Below, piece by piece: positions 35,857 to 44,556 of a DNA stretch of 64,000 nucleotides (position 1 is the stretch's first letter; each line of letters starts with the position of its first letter). The notes under the pieces are model-generated. The model saw nothing but the letters and a program-made list of their open reading frames with translations, was not told the origin of the DNA and made no database searches. Origin of the DNA: Caballeronia temeraria (lineage in GTDB: Bacteria > Pseudomonadota > Gammaproteobacteria > Burkholderiales > Burkholderiaceae). Both the position numbers and the translations under genes were made by a program. Location of the stretch: positions 4,402-68,401 of the forward strand of contig NZ_FCOI02000005.1 in the NCBI RefSeq assembly GCF_001544795.2. Direction: 5' to 3'.

Positions 35857-36660
35857 TCAGCGATAGTCCGGATGCAGCAGCAGCTGCGGCAGGCCCGAAC
35901 CATCGACATAGATGACGGCGTTTTGCTCGAACGACGTCATCAGCGTATCGGCCGTCTCGCGGGTCGCGCCGGGCACGAAGAGGCTCGCCTCGGCTATCCA
36001 GACGTTCATCGGATCGATGCCCGCGCCCGGCAGCGCGCGCAGTCCCATCTCTGCGACGCGCCCGGTCAGCGCGCGCTGGCGTGCTGCGTTCTCCGCGGGC
36101 GTAAGCACGCGCCCGAACGGGTTGAACGCCGTGACGAACACCGCGCTTTCGACGCCTTGCTCCGCCAGCAACGACTCAACCGCCGCATTCGCGGCCCCGA
36201 TTTTCATGTCGATGGGCGGCTGCGCTTCGATACGATAAATCGCCGCATGATACGCATCGAGCGTCGCGGCAGGCAATTCGTGCGTGCGTTTCAGGACGAT
36301 CGGCTGGCCGTGCGGCGTGCCGCGCGCGGCCTCGTCCCATTCGATGCGCCGCCGCGCGAGCGTCGCCTCGCTCACGCAACCTTTCTCGGCCGTGAGACGC
36401 TCCAGCGCGTTCAGCCAGTGCGCGTAGTAGGTATCGCCGTGATCGGGATCGCCCGCTGCCTGCGCGTCCTTGATCGCGACGCTCAATGCGTGCGCCCACT
36501 CCTTCCACGTGAACACGCCGCGCTCGTGCAACGCGAGCGTCATCGCGAACGCCTGCGCTTCCCAAGGCGCGCGAAATACCGGGCCGTCGTCGCCGAAAGG
36601 CAATTCGGGCAAGGCTTCGCGCAATGCGTGCAACGCCGGTTTATCGTCGTTCGATGTCAT
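35857..36660 (-). CDS. Nitrile hydratase accessory protein fused to DUF3293
   Basis: A 267-residue two-domain protein. Residues 1-121 (LREALPELPFGDDGPVFRAP, AFAMTLALHERGVFTWKEWA, DTYYAHWLNALERL, RRIEWDEAARGTPHGQP) match the nitrile hydratase activator, a relative of the beta-subunit N-terminus that loads metal and modifies the alpha subunit. Residues about 131-267 (AYHAAIYRIEAQPPIDMKIG, SAVFVTAFNPFGR, GIDPMNVWIAEASLFVPG, FEQNAVIYVDGSGLPQLLL) match DUF3293, unknown function. The frame is continuous. ATG 36660 follows the beta-subunit stop with one base between them. The activator is usually a separate gene of about 120-150 codons. Confidence 0.82.
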   Translation of the reverse strand: MTSNDDKPALHALREALPELPFGDDGPVFRAPWEAQAFAMTLALHERGVFTWKEWAHALSVAIKDAQAAGDPDHGDTYYAHWLNALERLTAEKGCVSEATLARRRIEWDEAARGTPHGQPIVLKRTHELPAATLDAYHAAIYRIEAQPPIDMKIGAANAAVESLLAEQGVESAVFVTAFNPFGRVLTPAENAARQRALTGRVAEMGLRALPGAGIDPMNVWIAEASLFVPGATRETADTLMTSFEQNAVIYVDGSGLPQLLLHPDYR

Positions 36661-36661
36661 G

Positions 36662-37336
36662 TCACGCGCTTGCGGCATCGATATAAGGCTCCCAGCAATC
36701 CACGCACACCGACGACGCGGTGGTGTCCGCGCCCCACAGATCCTTCGCGTCGAACCGCACGGTGTAGAGCCACTGCGGATGCTCGCCGTGGCCGAGCGCG
36801 TTTTCATCGGGAAAGACATGCGTGCCGCGCACCGCGACGATGCGCCCCGCCTTGCCCCGGCAATAGCGCGGCAGACGCGTGTGCGTCGGCGGATTCATCA
36901 GCTTCGTGCGCACTTCGTCGCCGACCGCAAAGCGCGCCGCCGACGTCGCGGGCCGGTCGACCGGCGCACCGCGCAGAAGCGCCGCGCTCACATCGGCCGC
37001 CTTGAGCACGCGCACGTTCGGCTTCGGCGCGGACTCGGCACGGCCGCTCGCGATTTCTCCGGCGCTCGCGAGCCCTTTCGCCATCAGCAGCTTCTTCAAG
37101 CCTTCGAACCAGATTTCGTAGTAGCTGCTGCCGAGATACTGCGCGGGCGGCAGGCTTTCGCGCGCCGCGCGCGATGTGTCGATGTTCCATTGGCCCGTCG
37201 CGCCCATCGCGAGCGTGACGGCCAGCACGCGCCGCTCCCATTCCGCGTGAAAAGGCGATGCGCCCGGCGCGTCGCAGGCATCGATTTCGACGGGCCCGAA
37301 CGCCTGCATGCCGCCCATGTCGTGCGCCGCGTTCAT
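36662..37336 (-). CDS. nthB: Nitrile hydratase beta subunit
   Basis: A 224-residue protein starting [16 protein letters not shown], the hallmark N-terminus of NHase beta. The C-terminal SH3-like half has [40 protein letters not shown] and [14 protein letters not shown], all conserved. It forms the alpha-beta heterodimer that hydrates nitriles to amides. The start overlaps the alpha stop (ATGA), giving the alpha-beta order usual for many proteobacterial enzymes. Confidence 0.95.
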   Translation of the reverse strand: MNAAHDMGGMQAFGPVEIDACDAPGASPFHAEWERRVLAVTLAMGATGQWNIDTSRAARESLPPAQYLGSSYYEIWFEGLKKLLMAKGLASAGEIASGRAESAPKPNVRVLKAADVSAALLRGAPVDRPATSAARFAVGDEVRTKLMNPPTHTRLPRYCRGKAGRIVAVRGTHVFPDENALGHGEHPQWLYTVRFDAKDLWGADTTASSVCVDCWEPYIDAASA

Positions 37337-37992
37337 GCCGATGCTCCCGTTGCCTGCGATGGCGCGAGCGCGAGGCCCGTGCCGATCATCGAATCGCGCG
37401 TGACGAGCCCGGCGAGCGCGTCTTCGTCGAGATCATCCGTGCCGGCGGGACGCATCGGCACGACGAGATAGCGCACTTCGGCAGTCGAATCCCATACGCG
37501 CAAGTCGACCGTTTCCGGCAATTCGACGCCGAAGTCCTTCAGCACGCCGCGCGGATCGATCACTGCGCGCGAGCGATACGGCGCCGACTTGTACCAGACC
37601 GGCGGCAGCCCGAGCACCGACCACGGATAGCACGAGCACAACGTGCAGACGACCATGTTATGTACGTCCTCCGTGTTCTCGAGCGCGACCATGTGCTCGC
37701 CTTGCCGTCCGGTGAAACCGAGCGACGCGATCGCGGCGGTGGCGTCGTCGAAAAGCCATTGGCGGAAGGCCGGATCGCGCCACGCTTTCGCGACGACGCG
37801 CGCGCCGTTGCGCGGCCCGACCTTGTGCTCGTACATTTCGACGAAGATATCGAGCGCTTGCGGATCGATATAGCCTTTCTCGACCAGCAGCGATTCGAGC
37901 GCGCGCACGCGCAGATCCATTTCCGGCAATGCGCTGCCGGCGTGATCGTGGTCTTCGTCGTGATCGTGATGATGCGGATGATCGTGGCTCAT
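37333..37992 (-). CDS. nthA: Nitrile hydratase alpha subunit, cobalt type
   Basis: A 219-residue metal subunit. The metal-binding claw is V115-C116-T117-L118-C119-S120-C121; Thr at the third position (CTLCSC) is the cobalt-type signature, whereas iron enzymes have Ser. The cysteines at 119 and 121 are normally oxidised to sulfinic and sulfenic acids. The N-terminus is strikingly histidine-rich ([19 protein letters not shown]), which may help bind cobalt. ATG 37992 is taken as start because it leads the His tract; an in-frame codon at 38022 also exists. It heads a five-gene operon on the minus strand. Confidence 0.95.
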   Translation of the reverse strand: MSHDHPHHHDHDEDHDHAGSALPEMDLRVRALESLLVEKGYIDPQALDIFVEMYEHKVGPRNGARVVAKAWRDPAFRQWLFDDATAAIASLGFTGRQGEHMVALENTEDVHNMVVCTLCSCYPWSVLGLPPVWYKSAPYRSRAVIDPRGVLKDFGVELPETVDLRVWDSTAEVRYLVVPMRPAGTDDLDEDALAGLVTRDSMIGTGLALAPSQATGASA

Positions 37993-38116
37993 GAACGGGC
38001 TCGCGAGTGGCGCAGACGTCACACGTTACCGGAGTGCGCGGACGCGTGCAAACGTCGCCACGGTCGCACGGCGCGCCGCCTATACTGGGATCAGCGTCTC
38101 ATGCGAGGAGGATGCC

Positions 38117-38311
38117 ATGACACGCAAGTACATCGATTGCCGCGAGTGCCCGAGCGATGTGAAGTGCAGCGTCGCTCTGTCCGCCGATACCGAGGATGAA
38201 CTGATGGAAGCGGCCGTGCAGCACGCCGTCGCCGTCCATCAGCACACGGATTCGCCGGAGTTGCGCTCGCAACTGAAGACGTTCTTCCACGAAGGCACGC
38301 CGCCGGCCTGA
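38117..38311 (+). CDS. DUF1059 small protein
   Basis: A 64-residue protein matching DUF1059: MTRKYIDCRECPSDVKCSVA, then DTEDELMEAAVQHAVAVHQH and a short tail. Three cysteines near the N-terminus (C8, C11, C17) could bind metal. Function unknown. A strong GAGGAGG ribosome site precedes the ATG. The gene is divergent from the nitrile hydratase operon across about 125 bp and is followed 20 bp later by the convergent GNAT gene. Confidence 0.8.
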   Translation: MTRKYIDCRECPSDVKCSVALSADTEDELMEAAVQHAVAVHQHTDSPELRSQLKTFFHEGTPPA

Positions 38312-38330
38312 GCGAATCGTCCGGGCTTAG

Positions 38331-39224
38331 TCAGCCGAGCTCGAACGTCGTCACGCCGAACACATGCGCAAGCGGCACGTCCGGGGCCGCCTGCGTGTAC
38401 ATGCGCGCGGTTTCGAAGACGCTCAGCATGTCGTGCTCGACGGCGAGCGCGACCGCGGCGGGATTGATTTCGGGCACATCCAGAAAGATCGTCTCGCCCG
38501 GCAGGGCGGACACGAGCGCACGATACAGCGCGCGCGCCGTGCTCAGGTCGTCGGCGAAGAGCGGACCGATCTTGTGGCCCGTGCCGCAACGCCGGATCAC
38601 GGCGAGGCCGCTGACCGCATCGCCATCGATTGCGGCGACGGCGCGCGCGTGCGCTTGCGGCTGCGACAACCACGCGCGCAGGAACGCGGCGCGCTCGCAA
38701 GTGAAGATGCGCGTGTCGTAGCTGAGCAGGCGATCGAAGGGAATGTTGAGCGCATCGGTGATCGTGACGCCATCGACGTGATCTTCATCCGCCGACGCAA
38801 CGCCCTCATACCGCACATTGCGATACGCGAGCGCGAAGCCGGATTTCCGATAGTTGGGCTGCTGCGCGAGCACGCCGTCGAGCCCGATATTGCGCGCGCC
38901 CAGATACGCCATGCCTTCGTTCCACACGCGCAGGCCGAACCCCTTGCCGCGCCATTCCGGCCGCACGATATACAGGCCGATGAAACCGAACGCATCGCCA
39001 TACGCGACCGCGGACATGCAGCCGATGAGCGCGCCTTCCCACGTGCCGACGAAGAATCCGTGCGGATCGGCGGCGTAGAACGAGCGGGCATCGTCGAGGC
39101 CGGGATTCCACCCTTCGGTCGCGGCCCAGTCGAGCGCGACGTCGGCATCGCGCGGCGTCATGCGGCGTATCTCGAATCGAGGATCGTCGGGTGATGCGTG
39201 AGGCGGACAGGGAACGGACGGCAT
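38331..39224 (-). CDS. GNAT-family N-acetyltransferase
   Basis: A 297-residue protein. Residues about 15-140 form a GNAT domain with the acetyl-CoA motif VRPEWRGKGFGLRVW and an earlier FFVGTWEGALIGCMSAVAYG strand. The C-terminal half (FDRLLSYDTRIFTCERAAFL, GDAVSGLAVIRRCGTGHKIG, GETIFLDVPEINPAAVAL) matches the second domain of YitH/HolE-like acetyltransferases. The substrate is unknown. Monocistronic; it converges on the DUF1059 gene. Confidence 0.88.
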   Translation of the reverse strand: MPSVPCPPHASPDDPRFEIRRMTPRDADVALDWAATEGWNPGLDDARSFYAADPHGFFVGTWEGALIGCMSAVAYGDAFGFIGLYIVRPEWRGKGFGLRVWNEGMAYLGARNIGLDGVLAQQPNYRKSGFALAYRNVRYEGVASADEDHVDGVTITDALNIPFDRLLSYDTRIFTCERAAFLRAWLSQPQAHARAVAAIDGDAVSGLAVIRRCGTGHKIGPLFADDLSTARALYRALVSALPGETIFLDVPEINPAAVALAVEHDMLSVFETARMYTQAAPDVPLAHVFGVTTFELG

Positions 39225-39361
39225 GGGGCGCGCCTGGTCTGAATGCGGATGCGTTCAGTGTCGCGCGTTTCTGGTGCAGGGGAAAGATGCGGTGAGGCGT
39301 GGGTGCAACGTGGGATACGAGAACGGCGGAACGATATCGGGGCGAACGTGCGCCGCGCCGG

Positions 39362-39601
39362 TCAGGAGTATCCCTGGCGCCGCTCGCTGCGGCTGAAGCT
39401 CTGGCGCGAGCGCCAGTCTTCCGAGCGCAGGACATGCTCGCCGTCCTCGCGCGCTTCTTCTTCGGAATCGAAGCCCTCGTCGCTATATGCGACGACCTTC
39501 ATTCCGCCTCCCGCCGCCCGTTCGACGGTAATGCCCCAGTGCCACCCGCCTTCCTGAAGAAAGACGTGCAGCGTCGGTTGCGACGATGTATTCAGTTCCA
39601 T
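39362..39601 (-). CDS. Small hypothetical protein (79 aa)
   Basis: A 79-residue soluble protein of unknown family: MELNTSSQPTLHVFLQEGGW, then HWGITVERAAGGGMKVVAYS, then an acidic helix (DSEEEAREDGEHVLR) and a basic tail. The compact alpha/beta appearance with acidic then basic tail looks like a real small protein. ATG 39601 is preceded by GAGGGAG at 9-base spacing, better than the TTG at 39622. It stands alone. Confidence 0.55.
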   Translation of the reverse strand: MELNTSSQPTLHVFLQEGGWHWGITVERAAGGGMKVVAYSDEGFDSEEEAREDGEHVLRSEDWRSRQSFSRSERRQGYS

Positions 39602-39896
39602 AAATGCGGCTCCCTCAAGCAAACCCGTAATGCTTACCGGACCGCCCGATGAAACGCTCTGTGCTTGCCGGCGTTTGATTATTCCTGTCGATGCTCTCGA
39701 TGCATGAAGAGGCGGCCCTTGCCGCCCGCCAGAAACAGCATACGCAATGGGATGCTGCGTTGCAACACGAGATTTCCCCTAGGCGTGGCCCGTACGGCAC
39801 ACGTCGGGCCGCGATCGACACGAAAGTCGTGGCTGCTGTGTGCAACGGCAGCGAAATGCACGGCAACGACGGGCATTCGCCATCGCCGGGCCCGCG
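39602..39896. other. Intergenic region, nothing recognised
   Basis: About 295 bp between the small hypothetical gene and the cupin gene, both on the minus strand. Short open frames on both strands show no ribosome site or family similarity. Confidence 0.4.
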
Positions 39897-40403
39897 CTAT
39901 TCGCCGTCCCAGTAGCCGAGCGAATCGCTCGCGCGAAACACGGCGCGCAGGCCCTTCACGCCGGGTTCATCGACGACGAGCACGGCCTGGCGGCCCGTAT
40001 CGGGATATTCGACGACTTCCGGCGATTGCATCGTGCTGATCGCGAGATAGCGCAGCGGCTGCGTGCCGGTATTGGCGATCTGATGCGCCGTATCGGCATC
40101 GCCCGGCGGACACGCGATGACATCGCCCGCGCGAATCGCATGCGTCTCGCGGCCGATACGCACCTCGCCCTCGCCTTCGATGACGAAGAACATCTCCTCG
40201 TTCACGCGATGATGATGAAACGGAAACGCCCGTTTGCCCGGTTCGAGCACGATGAGGCTATAGCCGAGTTTCTTCGCGCCGAGCTTCCCGCCGATACGCG
40301 CGATGCGTGGCGCAAAGCGTTCGGCGGCGGCGCCCGTTGGCGCGAATTCGGGCGGCAACGGTTGCGGATCGAGCGAATCGAGATTGACGATGGGCGGTTT
40401 CAT
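39897..40403 (-). CDS. Cupin-domain protein
   Basis: A 168-residue cupin. The first motif is FPFHHHRVNEEMFFVIEGEG with three consecutive His and a Glu, and the second is AGDVIACPPGDADTAHQIAN. Both sets of metal ligands are intact. The N-terminal segment (GGKLGAKKLGYSLIVLEPGK) fits a phosphomannose-isomerase-like or sugar-binding cupin. It lies 24 bp after the alpha/beta hydrolase gene and probably ends that operon. Substrate unknown. Confidence 0.82.
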   Translation of the reverse strand: MKPPIVNLDSLDPQPLPPEFAPTGAAAERFAPRIARIGGKLGAKKLGYSLIVLEPGKRAFPFHHHRVNEEMFFVIEGEGEVRIGRETHAIRAGDVIACPPGDADTAHQIANTGTQPLRYLAISTMQSPEVVEYPDTGRQAVLVVDEPGVKGLRAVFRASDSLGYWDGE

Positions 40404-40427
40404 GTTGGCCTCGAAGATCGATGAATG

Positions 40428-41222
40428 TCATGCGTTGGTCACGCGAATGTCACGCGTGCGTTCATATTCGCCGAGCCACGTTGCGATGGCTTCGCACGTC
40501 CAGCGCGGATCGTCGTGCGGCAGGTCGTGGCCTGCCCACGGATGCACCGCATGCGACGCGCCCCATTGTTTCGCGATGCGCTCGGAACACACCGGATCGA
40601 CGAGCCGATCCGCCGCCGACGATACCAGCAGCACAGGACAGCGCGGCGCATCGCGGCCCGCGCGAAAACGCGCCGCCGCCGCGAGTTGCCGCAGCGCGTT
40701 GGCCGCGCTTGCGCCATGCGTGCGCCGCAGCCGTGCCCACTGCGCGATATCCGCGTCGCGCGTGTCGATGCGATTGCATGTGAGGCCATGAATCAGCGCT
40801 TCGCATCGTTCGGGCTGCGTCCATGTCGTCGCGACGCGAGCGAGCGCCGGCCATGCCGCGGGACGCAAACGTTCGGGCATGCGCGCGAACGGGCGCATGC
40901 TGGTATTGATCAGCACGAGCCGCTCGATGTCATCGGGATGACGCTCGGCCCACGCGGTGGCGACCATCGCGCCGAGCGACATCGCGAGCACGCGGCACGG
41001 CATGCGCACGTTCAGCGCGACGGCGCGCGCGCGCACGAAGTCCATCATCGCGATGACGGAAAGCGGCGCCGCATGCGTCTGCTCGACGCCATTGCCCGGC
41101 AGATCGATGCACGTCACACGCTCGCCCTCGCCGACGAGCCCATGCGCGGCAAGTGCTTCATCGAACGCGCCCCAGTGACGCGCTTCACGCGTGAGGCCGC
41201 GCAGAAGAATCCATTGGCTCAT
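40428..41222 (-). CDS. Alpha/beta hydrolase
   Basis: A 264-residue alpha/beta-fold hydrolase: MSQWILLRGLTREARHWGAF with the oxyanion region, CIDLPGNG, and the nucleophile elbow VLAMSLGAMVATAWAERHP, where Ala replaces the first Gly of GxSxG. A catalytic Asp in VSSAADRLVDP and His in WAGHDLPHDDP complete the triad. The start ATG overlaps the stop of the upstream M14 gene by one base, so the frame to the left, though open, is not part of this gene. Probably an esterase or lactonase; substrate unknown. Confidence 0.88.
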   Translation of the reverse strand: MSQWILLRGLTREARHWGAFDEALAAHGLVGEGERVTCIDLPGNGVEQTHAAPLSVIAMMDFVRARAVALNVRMPCRVLAMSLGAMVATAWAERHPDDIERLVLINTSMRPFARMPERLRPAAWPALARVATTWTQPERCEALIHGLTCNRIDTRDADIAQWARLRRTHGASAANALRQLAAAARFRAGRDAPRCPVLLVSSAADRLVDPVCSERIAKQWGASHAVHPWAGHDLPHDDPRWTCEAIATWLGEYERTRDIRVTNA

Positions 41223-42256
41223 CACACGCCCGTGCGCTGCCAGTGCTCGCGCGCGCGTCGCAAAACGTCCTCGCGGAACTCGCCGCTCGGCAACCAGCGG
41301 CGCGACGAAAACGCGGCGCGCGTGAGGAAATCGAAAAAGTTCGGGTGACGCCGCAACACGCGGCGCGTGCGATGCGCCTTGATCGGATTGAAGATGCCGA
41401 GGCGCGAGAACAGTTGCATCGGATTCTTTCGAATCCAGCGCCAGGAACCGAGTTCGAGCGTCATCGGCAGAAAGATGTTCGGTGCGCGCGAGCGGTCGTA
41501 TGCGAAATCCCACAGATCGCCGTGCAGCAGATATTGATGGCTTTGCGGCTCGAACGCGTAACCGTGATGCGGATACGATTCCTCGAACATTGTCTTCAGC
41601 AGAAACATTTCCGGCAGATGCGCCATTTGCCGCTCGGTGCGCGCGTACGGAAACCAGATGCTGTCGTCCCAGCCGAAGCCCGAATGACAGTCGAGCGCGA
41701 AGCTCAACGGGCGCGACATCAACTGTTCCTCGACGACCGACAGCAGCGCCGCGCTTTCCACTTCCATGCGGCCATCCACGGGTCCGCGATACCACGGCAG
41801 CCACGGCCCGATACGCTGCCCGCCTGCGAGAAACGGCACGCGGCCTTCGGCGCTTTGCGGCGCGTTGCGCATCAGATCGACGCCGTTCGGATTCGCCCGG
41901 GTGCGCGCGAACATGCCGCCGGGATTGACGATCGGCATGAAGATGAGGCGGATCGCGCGCAATTGATGATGCAGCGTGTCGTCCCATTCGAGACGGCGCA
42001 ACAGCGCGCGCATGTATTCCAGAACGAGTTGCGTGCCGATGCATTCAAGTCCGTGCACGCCGCCGAAAAACCCGATGGCGGGCGCGTGCGGATCGTCCGA
42101 ACCGATCGATGCGGTCAGGATCGGAAACGAGTGCTCGCGCGCGCGCACTTCGCCGATGGTGCGCCACGCGAAGCGCGCACCGCCCGCGATGCGAATCGCG
42201 TTTAGTTCGTCCATCTCCGGAAAACTGCTCGTGACGGCAACGCCCGACGTGCTCAT
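41222..42256 (-). CDS. M14-family zinc carboxypeptidase-like protein
   Basis: A 344-residue protein of the M14/DUF2817 group. Zinc ligands appear in GFFGGVHGLECIGTQ (HxxE) and LDCHSGFGW (His), with a catalytic Glu in TLELGSWRW. IVNPGGMFARTRANPNGVDL is the substrate-binding region of these peptidases. No signal peptide is visible, so it should be cytoplasmic. It is the first gene of a three-gene operon (M14, alpha/beta hydrolase, cupin), with a one-base overlap to the next gene. Natural substrate unknown. Confidence 0.85.
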   Translation of the reverse strand: MSTSGVAVTSSFPEMDELNAIRIAGGARFAWRTIGEVRAREHSFPILTASIGSDDPHAPAIGFFGGVHGLECIGTQLVLEYMRALLRRLEWDDTLHHQLRAIRLIFMPIVNPGGMFARTRANPNGVDLMRNAPQSAEGRVPFLAGGQRIGPWLPWYRGPVDGRMEVESAALLSVVEEQLMSRPLSFALDCHSGFGWDDSIWFPYARTERQMAHLPEMFLLKTMFEESYPHHGYAFEPQSHQYLLHGDLWDFAYDRSRAPNIFLPMTLELGSWRWIRKNPMQLFSRLGIFNPIKAHRTRRVLRRHPNFFDFLTRAAFSSRRWLPSGEFREDVLRRAREHWQRTGV

Positions 42257-42492
42257 GACTGCGGCCTGTTTGTCGTGTATTCGTTGGCTCAGGCTACGGT
42301 TCTGCGCTGCGCCGAATCTCCCCGCCCGAAAAATCGAGTATAGGGCGGATGATCAGTACACGACATATCGAATATCACGCCACGCAACACATGTGGAACG
42401 CGATATGCGGCAAACGCGCAAACGTCTTCTGCGCGTTTTCGTTCTGTCACCTAGAATGAATTGACCGTGCTACGCGGTATGAGGTATTCGTC

Positions 42493-42738
42493 ATGACATC
42501 CATTCCCCGCATTATCATCGGCGCATTGACTCTCTGTTGCGCCGCGTCCGCGCTCGCGCAACCGCAGCCGGGCGATCCCAACGCGCCCAAAACCCGCGCC
42601 CAGGTTCGCCAGGAATTTCTGCTGTGGCGCTCGGTCGGCTACGATCCGAACGACTGGCTGAACTACCCCGAAAACGCGATGCGCGCGAGCCGCATCATCG
42701 CGCAGCGGCAGGCTCGGGGCGACACCACCGTGCAATGA
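42493..42738 (+). CDS. DUF4148 small exported protein
   Basis: An 81-residue protein with a signal peptide (MTSIPRIIIGALTLCCAASA, then LAQ). The mature part, TRAQVRQEFLLWRSVGYDPN followed by DWLNYPENAMRASRII, follows the DUF4148 pattern common as multiple copies in Burkholderiaceae genomes. Function unknown; periplasmic location expected. It converges on the acyl-CoA dehydrogenase gene with a 22-bp gap. Confidence 0.75.
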   Translation: MTSIPRIIIGALTLCCAASALAQPQPGDPNAPKTRAQVRQEFLLWRSVGYDPNDWLNYPENAMRASRIIAQRQARGDTTVQ

Positions 42739-42760
42739 GCTGACTGACTGCACGCATCCG

Positions 42761-43942
42761 TCAGGCCGATTCGGCGCGCGGCTTCGGCCCGCGCAGAATG
42801 CGCCGCGCGATGCTCCAGCGATGCACTTCCGACGGACCGTCGTAGATGCGGAACGCGCGCATGTCCGCGAAAATCCGCGCGACGACGGTTTCGTGCGTGA
42901 CGCCCTGCCCGCCCAGCACCTGCACGCTTCGGTCGACGACGCGCCACAGCGCCTCCGACGACACCACTTTCGCGACGCTCGACTCGTGCTTGCCGAGGAC
43001 GCCCTGATCGAGCACCCACGCGCAGTGCCAGATGGCGAGGCGCGTCACGTGCAGATCCATTTCGTTGTCCGCGAGCATGAAGCCGACGCCTTCGTGCTCG
43101 CCGAGCGCACGGCCGAACGCCTGACGTTCTCGCGCGTATGCCGTGGCGACATCGTGTGCGCGCCGCGCGGCGCCGAGCCAGCGCATGCAGTGCGTGAGGC
43201 GCGCGGGCGATAGCCGCACCTGCGCATAGCGAAAGCCTTCGCCCGGTTCGCCCAGCACGTTTTCCTTCGGCACGCGCAAGCCTTCGAAGCGCACGACGCC
43301 GTGACCGCCGGGGAAACACGTGTCGAGCGAATCCATCGCGCGCTCGATGACGATGCCGGGGCTCGACATGTCGGCGAGGAACATCGTCGCGGGGCCGTCG
43401 GCGAACTTCGCCATGATGATCGCGACCGAAGCGCCCTCGGCGCCCGTGATGAACCATTTGCGTCCATCGATCACGTAGTCGTCGCCGTCCTGCACCGCGA
43501 GGGTCTGCAGCATCGCGGGATCGGCGCCCGCACCCGGCGAAGGCTCGGTCATGCAGAAGCACGAGCGGATCTGGCCCGCCGCGAGCGGACGCAGCCACCG
43601 CTCCTTCTGCTGCGGCGTCGCGACGGCTTCGAGCAGATGCATGTTGCCTTCATCGGGCGCGGCAATGTTCAGCGCGACAGGACCGAGCGGCGAATAGCCC
43701 GCCTCTTCGAACAGAATCGCCTTGGCGACATGATTCAGGCCCAGCCCGCCGAACTCGGGCGATACGTGACTCGACAACAGCTTCGCCGCGCGCCCTTTTG
43801 CGATCAGTTCGGCACGCAGCGCCTCGTTCGGGCCATGCGGCGTGCAACGCGGATCGCGCTCGAAGGGCATGATCTCTTCAGCGATGAAAGCGCGCACGCG
43901 CGCCTGCAGATCGGTCAACTCCGGAGAAAGCGAAAAGTCCAT
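42761..43942 (-). CDS. Acyl-CoA dehydrogenase (ACAD10/11-like)
   Basis: A 393-residue flavoenzyme. It shows the three-domain acyl-CoA dehydrogenase pattern: an N-terminal helical part, MTEPSPGAGADPAMLQT with KWFITGAEGA in the beta domain, and RQAFGRALGEHEGVGFMLAD with QVLGGQGVTHETVV and RIYDGPSEVHRWSIARRIL near the C-terminus. In this subgroup Asp (YDGPSEVH) replaces the usual Glu base, as in ACAD10/11 enzymes. It should oxidise an acyl-CoA thioester in fatty- or branched-acid breakdown. ATG 43942 with AGAGGA is favoured over the TTG two codons upstream. Confidence 0.88.
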   Translation of the reverse strand: MDFSLSPELTDLQARVRAFIAEEIMPFERDPRCTPHGPNEALRAELIAKGRAAKLLSSHVSPEFGGLGLNHVAKAILFEEAGYSPLGPVALNIAAPDEGNMHLLEAVATPQQKERWLRPLAAGQIRSCFCMTEPSPGAGADPAMLQTLAVQDGDDYVIDGRKWFITGAEGASVAIIMAKFADGPATMFLADMSSPGIVIERAMDSLDTCFPGGHGVVRFEGLRVPKENVLGEPGEGFRYAQVRLSPARLTHCMRWLGAARRAHDVATAYARERQAFGRALGEHEGVGFMLADNEMDLHVTRLAIWHCAWVLDQGVLGKHESSVAKVVSSEALWRVVDRSVQVLGGQGVTHETVVARIFADMRAFRIYDGPSEVHRWSIARRILRGPKPRAESA

Positions 43943-44023
43943 CGACAATCCTCTAAGGGAACGGGCTGAACACCAAGCTTAACCGCGCGGACGCATGGCG
44001 CGCCAGTGGCGTTGTTCCGTGGT

Positions 44024-44404
44024 TCAGTCGTCGTAATCGGTGTATTTGCGCGCGTCGCCCTTCACTTTGTGCGCCGGATACTTCGATCGATTCAACACCA
44101 TCTTTTCGATCAGTGCGCGATGCAGATCGACATCGAGCGAGTCGGCGAGCATCACAAGATAGGCGAGCACGTCCGCCATCTCGTGCCGGATCGCTTGCAG
44201 CCTGGCTTCGTCGAGTTCGGTTTTGTCGCCGGTAGAAAGCCACGTGAACGGCTCGAGCAGCTCGCTCGCTTCGACCGACAACGCCGCCGCCAGATTCTTC
44301 GGCGAATGAAAACGGCTCCAGTCCCGCTCGCGCACGAATTCGCGCAGCATGTCGCGCATTTGCGCGAGTTCGCTCGCGCCTTCCGGCTGATTCTGCTGCT
44401 CCAT
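44024..44404 (-). CDS. MazG-like nucleotide pyrophosphohydrolase
   Basis: A 126-residue protein of the MazG-related all-alpha NTP pyrophosphatase group. The metal-binding acidic pattern is SVEASELLEPFTW (EAxELLE) and IRHEMADVLAYLVMLADSLD (ExxD). Family members (including RS21-C6/dCTPase-like) clean house by hydrolysing non-canonical NTPs. It ends MVLNRSKYPAHKVKGDARKY. ATG 44404 follows AGGAAG. It is 81 bp upstream of the acyl-CoA dehydrogenase gene on the same strand. Confidence 0.87.
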   Translation of the reverse strand: MEQQNQPEGASELAQMRDMLREFVRERDWSRFHSPKNLAAALSVEASELLEPFTWLSTGDKTELDEARLQAIRHEMADVLAYLVMLADSLDVDLHRALIEKMVLNRSKYPAHKVKGDARKYTDYDD

Positions 44405-44556
44405 GTTCTTCCTCTGATGTTTCGTTGACGCACCGCGTAGCTTAACGCGACGGACGCGCGCCTCCCACAACTACGCCTCGTTTGATCTCAGATTGGTTTT
44501 GCGATGTCCGAAATTCGCGTCTCTCCGACCGGATTCAGCGAATTCGCGACAATGTG

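Noticed and set aside
37640-37670. Iron-type nitrile hydratase
   Set aside because: The metal-binding motif is CTLCSC; iron enzymes carry Ser at the Thr position.
39615-39876. Short open frames in the gap between the small hypothetical and cupin genes
   Set aside because: No ribosome binding sites, no family pattern, and frames overlap on both strands.
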